Assembly (NCBI RefSeq): GCF_932526225.1
Contig: NC_064042.1
Span: forward strand, 8,241,540 to 8,301,539
DNA: 60,000 bases
Source of the DNA: Nematostella vectensis
Lineage: Eukaryota; Cnidaria; Anthozoa; Actiniaria; Edwardsiidae
Direction: 5' to 3'
Part shown: piece after piece, positions 39,501 to 51,500 of the stretch
How positions within the stretch are numbered: the stretch's first letter is position 1
Layout: every line of letters starts with the position of its first letter
Program-made: the position numbers and the translations under genes
Notes under the pieces: generated by a model
Told to the model about the DNA's origin: nothing
Database searches by the model: none
The model's input: only the letters and a program-made list of their open reading frames with translations

Positions 39501-42500
39501 CACTAAAAACTAAATTATTGTAAGTTTTGCTGTGCCTTTCGGGGTTTTATTAAGTATGAAGCATTCTCGGATAGTGCTAAAATATATGCTTGTATAATGA
39601 TTTCACTGAAGTGAAGTTTTACGAAGTTATCGCAAATTGTGCTGGCTCCACGGGCAGACGGGCGACACCACAGGGTACCCGCGCGATGACCAAGTTACTC
39701 TTAGTGAATCTGATCGATTACTTTCTTACTGAAATAAGTCCAAATCCATGAGAACGAAGAACAAATATCTAAAGCTTAGTGTTTTTCTTTAATGACTCTA
39801 ACTAAATCATCTAGTTTTTTTTTCTCAACCGTTTCAAATATATCGAGATATGCATATTACTGTTTAAGCGTAAAGTGGTTTAGGATGTTCGCTCCTCATT
39901 GCCTACTATGTTGCACTAAATGTCGACAGAAGAAACTTCAAAGCCTTTTCTTTAATTTTTAACCTGCTTGATATATCTATCGTGTAATTAGAACAGTTTT
40001 TTTTTTATTCTAAAAGGTTTCCTTGATAACAGAACCCCTTTGTTCCTGTATTCCAAGTCACCATCTAAGCCCATCTCGTGCCAGAATGCCTGGGTTTGGC
40101 TGCACGCTTTCAAGCCCGTGTGACTGTCTTTTCCTTCTGTAGGCGCTGCCTGAGTACCAGATAGCGCACGAGCGTGCAGTTTTCAAGGCTGCTGCGGTAG
40201 TGACGGATACGAAAAAGGTGCTTCGATACCTTGATGCACAAGGGCTTACGGAGCTCCGCGCCATGCAAAAGCCGGATAGCGAGATCGAAGACCTGTTAGC
40301 TGCCATTATCATTATAGGTATGACTTGTATGCCACGTATTAACCTCACCCAATCTTGTTCATCAGCAATATCGTCATTATCATTATCATTGGAGGCGTCG
40401 TCATCATCATGATCATTCGAAATATTTTTATCGTAGTTATCAACATAATCACAATCATCTACATTAGAAACTTGATAAACAAGTCCTTCAATATACTGTC
40501 TTAATCCTATACTCTTCCCTTGTAGTGAAGTCGCCCACATCAGACCTCACGTGGAACAAAGGTGCCAAAAGACTTATGGCAAATCTTGACCGGTAGGTAA
40601 CCATTTAAAAAAATCATTTTTTCAGCAGCGCGTACAGAAGCTCAAAACAGTCAACTTGCTTCGAAACGTTTAGTTTTTGTGGCCACATCATCATAAGAAG
40701 TCAAAACCTTTGTATAGTGCCAATTAGCATCTCGAGACAACAAAGTGCACTTCATAAACTGCTGACTGTATTCGGCCACACTTATGTGTACAGTTCTACG
40801 TAGTTTACATCCGTGAGTGAGGTTTAATGTGTAAACACTGTCAACTCGGGCCAACGTCCCAAGCGTCCCCAGCGTGTTACAACGCGATGAGAGACGTAAC
40901 CTCCAGCTTTATTAACCTCCGAGAAAGTGACCAGTCCCTAATTTATAACCAGGTTTTTTACACTTCTGAAAAAACCCCTTGTGGTCTGACCCCCGATTGA
41001 ACTCCTAGTAATCGAATTACTTTGTAGGTTCCGCGAGGAGTTGTCGCTGTTTGACGAGATTGAACTCCCGCCAAGCACGCTAGAGGTGGTGGAGCCATAC
41101 CTCAAGAAGCCACACTTTACCGGCGACTACCTTGAGCGCAAGACCAGCAATTCTGCCGTCGGCTCACTAGTGCTTTGGGTCCGTGGTGTCGTCAGGTAGG
41201 ATTACGTCACAGTCACTTTTCCTAGACCAAGCTCATAAAAATTGGCGTGGCCTCACTTATGATTCGAGTACGTGTCGTCAGGTAGAATTGCGTGACATGT
41301 CAAGTCACCTAAAATTGTAAGATCACCCCATGCGTTACTTTCTGTAGGAAAGTACTAGCAATTTGCCATTGGTTAACATGTTCTTTGGGTCCGTTGTGTC
41401 CTCAGGCAGGAATTTTTCATGTCACGTTACATCAAATTGTAACGTCACACCACGCGTTACCTTCCTAGGGCAAGACCAGAAATATGCTAATATAGTTTCA
41501 CTAGCTATTTGGGTTGGAAGGTTTCTATAGTGTAGGAAAAATTCCGCACTGAGAGACCTAATCCTTTCCTTATCCGAGAAGACGATAGATTCACAGTCAT
41601 ATGTAGAGAGCAAGGTTTTTATTACCCTGGGTACCAGAGTCTCCAGACTTCTGTAACGTTGTTAGGCTATCTGCCTTGACACCCTACTCTGTTCCACTAG
41701 ATACCATCGCATGATGCAATCCAAAGTAAAGCCCCTGCATGCCAAGGTAGCGGAGACCTCCTCAGCGGAGGAGTCTGCCGTCAGCAAGATGACCGCTATG
41801 GACGACAAGCTAAAGGGGCTTGAAGATCGCCTCAAGTCCCTATCGCAAGCTTATGAGGATGCGTCCATCGACAAGTGTCGGCAGTTCGAGTTGACGCAGA
41901 CACTAGATGCGCAGCTTACTCAGGCTGCTTACTTTGAGAAGGTGAGTGATGGCTAACTGTTACCTGCCCTCCTTGTGCCTGGTGGCACTAAGGGAGTTTA
42001 CATCGTTTTGTCACTTTTCTCGTTCAGCCGCCTTTACCTGCACCTCCTCTGATCCCTTCCACCCCGCCTCGTCCCTCTCCTTCTCCCTTACAACACCACA
42101 CGCTAACATACCGTTTGCTTTATCCAGGTGCTTGCGTCTGGTCGTCAGAAGTGGCTATACATCCTGCAGTCCATTAGGAACCGCCTTAACGCCATAGCTG
42201 GAGGTGTGGCTGTCGCAGCCGCATTTTCGTCGTACTTAGGTCCTTATAACTTCAGCTTCCGCCGAGATATGATGACGGTGCACTGGCCTGCCTGCCTTGA
42301 AGAGCGAGGTACGATCTTGTTTAACGACTGCAAGGGGCGTATTGAAAAGCCTTGACAGAGGGTTTGAGTCACAGGGAAATCTTTTAAGGCGAGGGTAAAA
42401 CTTTCAAAACCGATCATGACGCAGAATTGGCTACTGTGCACGCTAGAAAATTACTTTCTCTTTATATTGTGGGCCGTACATTTGTAAAATGTGAATTATC

Positions 42501-45500
42501 AGCTTAATTCATCGTAATTTTGAAAACGATTACAAATCTGTACCTTTCAAAAGGAATTCTTTGTTTTAGCAGAATAAAGATGTCTGCATTGTGGAACCCC
42601 TTTTCCACTCGTTTTGCAAATGGCTAATGACGAGTATTGCCACTGATCAAAAGTGTACCGTTCTTAACTTTTAGGGGTCCCCTTGGTTCTTGACGCCTCC
42701 GCGCCCTACCCCGATGCGAGACTCTTCAAAACAGACGGCCTCTCAAAAACCGACAGTGACCTTGACAAGCAAGTAACTGGCAACCCCCTTGCTAACAGTG
42801 ATGGTGCCCGAGATCCGGGGGATGGTGCAATCGAGGAAGAAAAGACTAGGGAGAGGGGTGATGGTGCGGCATCTGCAGGTGCACAGACCCCTTTGAGTCA
42901 GTCTCGCGCTGATGAGAATTCGAATTGTCAAACCTCTTCCGAGGAAGCGAAGTCTGTTGCCAGTATAGGTATGTACTAAAATTGACATTTAGAGCCTTCA
43001 GTACTTTAGAGCCCAGATGTATACTTAGAGCCCAGATAAACACTTCAGTACTTTAGAGCCCAGATGTATACTTAGAGCCCAGATATACACTTCAGTACCT
43101 CAGAGCCTAGATGTATACTTAGAGCCCTGATATACACTTCAGTACCTCAGAGCCCAGATGTATACTTAGAGCCCAGATATACACTTCAGTACCTCACAGC
43201 CCAGATGTATACTTAGAGCCCAGATATACACTTCAGTACCTCAGAGCCTAGATGTATACTTAGAGCCCAGATATACACTTCAGTACCTCAAAGCCCAGAT
43301 GTATACTTATAGCCCAGACATACACTTCAGTACCTCAGAGCCCAGATGTATACTTTTAGCCCAGAAATACACTTCAGTACCTCAGAGCCCAGATGTATAC
43401 TTAGAGCCCAGATATACACTTCAGTACCTCAGAGCCCAGATGTATACTTAGAGCCCAGATATACACTTCAGTACCTCAGAGCCCAGATGTATACTTAGAG
43501 CCCAGATATACACTTCAGCACCTCAGAGCCCAGATGTATACTTATAGCCCAGATATACACTTAAGTACCTCAGAGCCCAGATGTATCCTTAGAGCCCAGA
43601 TAAACGCTTCAGTACCTCAGAGCCCAGATGTATACTTAGAGCCCAGATATACACTTCAGTACCTCAGAGCCCAGATGTATACTTAGAGCCCAGATATACA
43701 CTTCAGTACCTCACAGCCTAGATGTATACTTAGAGCCCAGACATACACTAAATGCCAAAGTCTCGCAACGATTTTTAGACAACTTTGGTAAAGTGTTCTT
43801 GGCAAACGTTTTGCAACTTCCAGGAGGATAAAATAACGGCATGATATGCATTCCATAGAGGTGTAATACTCGCATCTTGTTCAACACAGAGCAACAAAGT
43901 CATGAAGTCATGGACAAAACCCTAGTCGAGTACGACGCCTTCTCATTGGCTATCTCCAAGCTGTTGCTAGGGGATGGTCCCGTGCGTAAACTGCTGACCA
44001 AAGGAATGGGACTGCGTAAGATCGAGAACCTCGTACTGGCCAAGTCGTCATGGCAACGCGTCCCACTGCTAATTGACCCAAATAACAAGAGCCTGGAGCA
44101 GATCAGGCTTCTGGAAGAAGGCAGTAATATCCTGGAATTAGACCTTGGCGAGAGGTTAGGGCAATGACATTCTGAGTAAGACCTTGGTGAAGGGCAGTAC
44201 GTTAGGACCAACGGGCATATTGTTGGGGGCGTGTGCCAAAAGCAATGGACAAGTAGTCTAGTCTTCCCCTCCCCCTAGCCTCCCATCTAGCCCTGCCCCC
44301 AATGGACTGCAAGAAGTCTAGCCCTCCCTTCCCCCCTAGCCTCCCGTCTAGCCCTCCCCCAATGGACTGCAAGAAGTCTAGCCCTCCCCTCCCCCCTAGC
44401 CTCCCATCTAGCCCTGCCCCCAATGGACTGCAAGAAGTCTAGCCCTCCCTTCCCCCCTAGCCTCCCGTCTAGCCCTCCCCCAATGGACTGCAAGAAGTCT
44501 AGCCCTCCCCTCCCCCCTAGCCTCCCGTCTAGCCCTCCCCCAATGGACTGCAAGAAGTCTAGCCCTCCCCTCCCCCCTAGCCTCCCATCTAGCCCTGCCC
44601 CCAATGGACTGCAAGTAGTCTAGTCTTCCCCTCCCCCTAGTCTCCCGTCTAGCCCTGCCCCCAATGGACTGCAAGAAGTCTAGCCCTCCCCTCCCCCCTA
44701 GCCTCCCGTCTAGCCCTGCCCCCAATGGACTGCAAGTAGTCTAGTCCTCCCCTCCCCCCTAGCCTCCCATCTAGCCCTGCCCCCAATGGACTGCAAGTAG
44801 TCTAGCCCTCCCCTCCCCCCTAGCCTCCCGTCTAGCCCTCCCCCCAATGGACTGCAAGTAGTCTAGTCTTCCCCTCCCCCCTAGCCTCCCGTCTAGCCCT
44901 CCCCCAATGGACTGCAAGTAGTCTAGCCCTCCCCTCCCCCCTAGCCTCCCGTCTAGCCCTCCCCCAATGGACTGCAAGTAGTCTAGCCCTACCCTCCCCC
45001 CTAGCCTCCCGTCTAGCCCTCCCCCAATGGACTGCAAGTAGTCTAGTCTTCCCCTCCCCCCTAGCCTCACGTCTAGCCCTGCCCCCAATGGACTGCAAGA
45101 AGTCTAGTCTTCCCGCGCAGCCTCCCGCCGTACACCCTCTTGTTCCTGCAAGTGGCAAATTATTGATACCTACATCGTCTTACTGTCTTATCTATCTCCA
45201 GTGACCCATCCACCGTGGTGAAGATCGAGAAGGCGATCACCAATGGAACGGTCCTGGTGCTTTACAACATCGATACGCGCATAGACTCACTCTTTATGCC
45301 GCTGATCCACCATATCAACACCGCTGTCTCAGATACGCACACAGAAGGTGGGTATCGTGTTGGTTTGCGCCATCTTGGTTGTATACTTGAAAACATGATT
45401 CTCCAAAATATGATTCTCCAATGTTCATAAGGACTGAACATTTAACATATATCAGATCATTTATATGAACGTGCATATTTGAAACCATGAATCTCTACAT

Positions 45501-48500
45501 TGGGGGCTCCATGTTTGGGCGATAGGGACGAGATCTTCTCACCATCCCCGCTAGCATTACAGGAACGTGTATTATGGGGAGTACATCACTATATATCGTG
45601 GAACGTAAACTCTTACTTTGAAACCGCCCCCCCCCCCCCCCTACATTAATTGATATACTTTATAAATGGAATAGAGGATCATCAAACTGAAATAATTAAA
45701 TTTTTATTCTCTTGCTGTTTACAACGGACATAACATTTGCATTTCAGACGCACAAGTGGTCAAATTCGGTAACCGTCGCGTGACATGTCATCCTGACTTC
45801 CGGTTGTATTTGGTGTCACGCTCTTCGGACCCAGTCTTCTCAACCGAGGTGGCATCTATAACCACGTTGATCAATTTTGAGTTGTGTGACTTTGGCATGG
45901 AAGAGGAGCTGGTACTGGAAGCCTTCGCACGGGTAGGCACTCTTGCGTGATTTCCAATAGGCTTTCGACTCTTGTACACAGATGCTGGAACCGGCCTCGC
46001 CTGGGACCAACATTTTCACGATTCTCTCACCGATTACAGCTAACGCATTATGAGTTACCTTCCTACGATAAGCCAGTTCAAAGTTTGAGGATGGCCGGAT
46101 AGGACTGGTGACGTTTTAGGGCTAAAATAATTGTCCATTCTCTAAGCATCTAGGGTTCCTTATGAAATCCACTTAGTCAGATGCCTTGTCTAATAGTTCA
46201 AGCGAAAATATGAATAGTTTTTGACCCATAAAGGGTTTTTGTCTAGGAAATCAAACACTTCCGGTGATTTTAGACCAAATAGTCACCAGTCCTCCCCGGT
46301 CATCCTTAAACTCTGAAATGACTTATGCAGGACTCAGCAAAAATAACCATCACCAGCCTTGTTCTCTTAATGTACTGAAAGCTAGATCAAAAAGTGCGCT
46401 AAATAACAGCCTGCGTTTGCCGCGTTTGCAGGTGCCATGTTTTGTAATCTTCTGAATGCTTCCACATATAAATTCGCCTACTATCTCACTTTAAGCTGTT
46501 GTTAATAAGGGTAAGTTTGAACAGATCTCGCCAAGGTGAGGAGAAAATATATATCTGTATTATGTGATGTAGGTTCGCCCTGAGCTGTACGTGGAAGGGC
46601 GCAAAAGCCTTCTCGCCGTTGTCGAGTTGCTCAAACTCCTGGAAGATGTGGATAGCAAACTGATGACACGCATCATGACCAAGGAAGGAACCGATATCTG
46701 GGATGAAACTGAGCTCATTGCTGATCTTGTGCAGTGTCGAGCAGAGGTATGTTACCCTAAGGAAAAGGATACGGAGTTTGTTATCCTCCCTTCATTATTT
46801 TTTTTTATGGTTTATTTTGGCAAGGTTCTTGGGTCCGTATCGGGATGATATTACACCGGAAATTGTCTAAGCGCTTTGCTTGCAATGATGTTCTTTTTTT
46901 TTCTTTGATTATAAACTTACTCCATTACTGAAAACATTTCTCAATCTTTTCCAGATCACTCGTCGACTTCTCAAGGCCATGGGAAACCTCGAACACCTGT
47001 CCCAACTGCGCCGCCAATTCCGTGGTCTTGCTAAGCGGGGCGTGGTTCTTTTCAGCCTTATGAAGGGGCTATCCCGCGTGCAGCACGAGTACCGCTTCTC
47101 TCTCGGCTATTTTGTGGGTATCTTCAAGAGGGCTGTCGGCAAAGATTTTACGCCGCCTCAGGGGGAGAGGCTAGAGTATGAAGACGAGACCTCTGGAGGA
47201 CATGCTGGGGGAGAGCCGAAACCGAGCACATCTGTGATGATCAAAGTTGTAGACGAGGAGGGTGTTATTACCACACCCGTGCAAGGTGAGATAGTGACTT
47301 TAAGGGCTTACAGAGCCGAGCTGTTGTTTTGTTAATATAGGTAGGCCCTTAACCTACAGAGTGGTGGAGGGTATACAACTTAGAGAGGGTTGCGAAGTTG
47401 TAAGCTACGTACCACACAAATCAAGGTGAGATAGTGAGTGAGTCTTTAAGGGCTTACAGAGCCGAGCTGTTGTTTTGTTGATATAGGTAGGCCCTTAACC
47501 TACAGAGAGGGTTGCGAGGTTGTTATCTACGTACCACACAAATCAAGGTGGGATAGCGGGTGAAACTTGGAGCGTCGGTTGCTAGAGATCTAGAGAGCTG
47601 TTGTGTGGTTAGGTCAGTCCTATTATCTGGGGAGTAATTCACATGTATAGGTATAGGTATAAAACTTGGAAAGCGTTGTTAAAAGTGGTAAGCAAGGATA
47701 GGGTCACTACCGTACCCACTCTGCTTAGAGCCGAGCTGTTGTGTTGTTCGATAGGCCCTGGAGAGTGGTGGAGGTGTATAAGTATGCAACTTAGCCCTTT
47801 TAAGTGGTAAGCGTTGTTAAGTGATAAGCGCTTTTAAGTGATAAGCGTTGTTAAGTGGTAAGCGTTGTTAAGTGGTAAGCGTTGTTAAGTGGTAAGCGTT
47901 GTTAAGTGATAAGCGTTGTTAAGTGGTAAGCGTTGTTAAGTGATAAGTGTTGTTAAGTGGTAAGCGTTGTTAAGTGGTAAGCGTTGTTAAGTGGTAAGCG
48001 TTGTTAAGTGGTAAGCGTTATTAAGTGATAAGCGTTGTTAAGTGATAAGCGTTGTTAAGTGATAAGCGTTGTTAAGTGGTAAGCGTTGTTAAGTGGTAAG
48101 CGTTGTTAAGTGGTAAGCGTTGTTAAGTGGTAAGCGTTGTTAAGTGGTAAGCGTTGTTAAGTGATAAGCGTTGTTAAGTGGTAAGCGTTGTTAAGTGGTA
48201 AGCGTTGTTAAGTGGTAAGCGTTTTTAAGTGATAAGCGTTGTTAAGTGATAAGCGTTGTTAAGTGGTAAGCGTTATTAAGTGATAAGCGTTGTTAAGTGA
48301 TAAGCGTTGTTAAGTGATAAGCGTTGTTAAGTGGTAAGCGTTGTTAAGTGGTAAGCGTTGTTAAGTGGTAAGCGTTGTTAAGTGATAAGCGTTGTTAAGT
48401 GATAAGTGTTGTTAGGTGGTAAGCGTTGTTAGGTGATAAGCGTTGTTAAGTGGTAAGCGTTGTTAAGTGATAAGCGTTGTTAAGTGATAGCGTTGTTAAG

Positions 48501-51500
48501 TGGTAAGCGTTGTTAAGTGGTAAGCGTTGTTAAGTGATAGCGTTGTTAAGTGATAAGCGTTGTTAAGTGATAAGCGTTGTTAAGTGGTAAGCGTTGTTAA
48601 GTGATAAGCGTTGTTAAGTGGTAAGCGTTGTTAAGTGGTAAGCGTTGTTAAGTGATAGCGTTGTTAAGTGGTAAGCGTTGTTAAGTGATAGCGTTGTTAA
48701 GTGGTAAGCGTTGTTAAGTGATAAGCGTTGTTAAGTGGTAAGCGTTGTTAAGTGATAAGCGTTGTTAAGTGGTAAGCGTTGTTAAGTGGTAAGCGTTGTT
48801 AAGTGGTAAGCGTTGTTAAGTGGTAAGCGTTGTTAAGTGGTCAGCGTTGTTAAGTGGTAAGCGTTGTTAAGTGGTAAGCGTTGTTAGGTGGTAAGCGTTG
48901 TTAAGTGGTAAGCGTTGTTAAGTGGTCAGCGTTGTTAAGTGATAAGCGTTGTTAAGTGGTAAGCGTTGTTAAGTGATAAGCGTTGTTAAGTGGTAAGCGT
49001 TGTTAAGTGGTAAGCGTTGTTAAGTGGTAAGCGTTGTTAAGTGATAAGCGTTGTTAAGTGGTAAGCGTTGTTAAGTGATAAGCGTTGTTAAGTGGTAAGC
49101 GTTGTTAAGTGATAAGCGTTGTTAAGTGGTAAGCGTTGTTAAGTGATAAGCGTTTTTAAGTGGTAAGCGTTTTTAAGTGGTAAGCGTTGTTAGGTGGTAA
49201 ACGTTGTTAAGTGATAAGCGTTGTTAAGTGATAAGCGTTGTTAAGTGATAAGCGTTGTTAAGTGGTAAGCGTTGTTAAGTGATAAGCGTTGTTAAGTGAT
49301 AAGCGTTGTTAAGTGGTAAGCGTTGTTAAGTGGTAAGCGTTGTTAAGTGGTAAGCGTTGTTAAGTGGTAAGCGTTGTTAAGTGGTAAGCGTTGTTAAGTG
49401 GTAAGCGTTGTTAAGTGATAAGCGTTGTTAAGTGATAAGCGTTGTTAAGTGATAAGCGTTGTTAAGTGATAAGCGTTGTTAAGTGATATGCGTTGTTAAG
49501 TGATAAGCGTTGTTAAGTGATAAGCGTTGTTAAGTGGTAAGCGTTGTTAAGTGGTAAGCGTTGTTAAGTGGTAAGCGTTGTTAAGTGATAAGCGTTGTTA
49601 AGTGGTAAGCGTTGTTAAGTGATAAGCGTTGTTAAGTGATAAGCGTTGTTAAGTGGTAAGCGTTGTTAAGTGATAAGCGTTGTTAGGTGGTAAACGTTGT
49701 TAAGTGATAAGCGTTTTTAAGTGGTAAGCGTTTTTAAGTGGTAAGCGTTGTTAGGTGGTAAACGTTGTTAAGTGGTAAGCGTTGTTAAGTGGTAAGCGTT
49801 GTTAAGTGGTAAGCGTTGTTAAGTGGTAAGCGTTGTTAAGTGGTAAGCGCTTTTAAGTGGTAAGCGTTGTTAAGTGATAAGCGTTGTTAAGTGGTAAGCG
49901 TTGTTAAGTGATAGCGTTGTTAAGTGGTAAGCGTTGTTAAGTGGTAAGCGTTGTTAAGTGATAGCGTTGTTAAGTGATAAGCGTTGTTAAGTGATAAGCG
50001 TTGTTAAGTGGTAAGCGTTGTTAAGTGATAAGCGTTGTTAAGTGGTAAGCGTTGTTAAGTGGTAAGCGTTGTTAAGTGATAGCGTTGTTAAGTGGTAAGC
50101 GTTGTTAAGTGATAGCGTTGTTAAGTGGTAAGCGTTGTTAAGTGATAAGCGTTGTTAAGTGGTAAGCGTTGTTAAGTGATAAGCGTTGTTAAGTGGTAAG
50201 CGTTGTTAAGTGGTAAGCGTTGTTAAGTGGTAAGCGTTGTTAAGTGGTAAGCGTTGTTAAGTGGTCAGCGTTGTTAAGTGGTAAGCGTTGTTAAGTGGTA
50301 AGCGTTGTTAGGTGGTAAGCGTTGTTAAGTGGTAAGCGTTGTTAAGTGGTCAGCGTTGTTAAGTGGTAAGCGTTGTTAAGTGGTAAGCGTTGTTAAGTGA
50401 TAAGCGTTGTTAAGTGGTAAGCGTTTTTAAGTGGTAAGCGTTGTTAAGTGATAAGCGTTGTTAAGTGGTAAGCGTTGTTAAGTGATAAGCGTTGTTAAGT
50501 GGTAAGCGTTGTTAAGTGGTAAGCGTTGTTAAGTGGTAAGCGTTGTTAAGTGATAAGCGTTGTTAAGTGGTAAGCGTTGTTAAGTGATAAGCGTTGTTAA
50601 GTGGTAAGCGTTGTTAAGTGATAAGCGTTGTTAAGTGGTAAGCGTTGTTAAGTGATAAGCGTTGTTAAGTGATAAGCGTTTTTAAGTGGTAAGCGTTTTT
50701 AAGTGGTAAGCGTTGTTAGGTGGTAAACGTTGTTAAGTGATAAGCGTTGTTAAGTGATAAGCGTTGTTAAGTGATAAGCGTTGTTAAGTGGTAAGCGTTG
50801 TTAAGTGATAAGCGTTGTTAAGTGATAAGCGTTGTTAAGTGGTAAGCGTTGTTAAGTGGTAAGCGTTGTTAAGTGGTAAGCGTTGTTAAGTGGTAAGCGT
50901 TGTTAAGTGGTAAGCGTTGTTAAGTGATAAGCGTTGTTAAGTGATAAGCGTTGTTAAGTGATAAGCGTTGTTAAGTGATAAGCGTTGTTAAGTGGTAAGC
51001 GTTGTTAAGTGATAAGCGTTGTTAAGTGGTAAGCGTTGTTAAGTGGTAAGCGTTGTTAAGTGATAAGCGTTGTTAAGTGGTAAGCGTTGTTAAGTGGTAA
51101 GCGTTGTTAAGTGATAAGCGTTGTTAAGTGATAAGCGTTGTTAAGTGGTAAGCGTTGTTAAGTGATAAGCGTTGTTAAGTGATAAGCGTTGTTAAGTGAT
51201 AAGCGTTGTTAAGTGGTAAGCGTTGTTAAGTGGTAAGCGTTGTTAAGTGGTAAGCGTTGTTAAGTGGTAAGCGTTGTTAAGTGGTAAGCGTTGTTAAGTG
51301 ATAAGCGTTGTTAAGTGGTAAGCGTTGTTAAGTGGTAAGCGTTGTTAAGTGGTAAGCGTTGTTAAGTGGTAAGCGTTGTTAAGTGGTAAGCGTTGTTAAG
51401 TGGTAAGCGTTGTTAAGTGGTAAGCGTTGTTAAGTGGTAAGCGTTGTTAAGTGATAAGCGTTGTTAAGTGATAAGCGTTTTTAAGTGGTAAGCGTTGTTA

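Noticed and set aside
40058-40540. 160-codon - strand open frame
   Set aside because: It overlaps exon 50 in antisense and an ATC-rich intron tract; no family resemblance.
44202-45158. Several 105-codon glycine/arginine-rich frames on the - strand
   Set aside because: Products of the ~60-bp C-rich minisatellite; no start context or conservation pattern.
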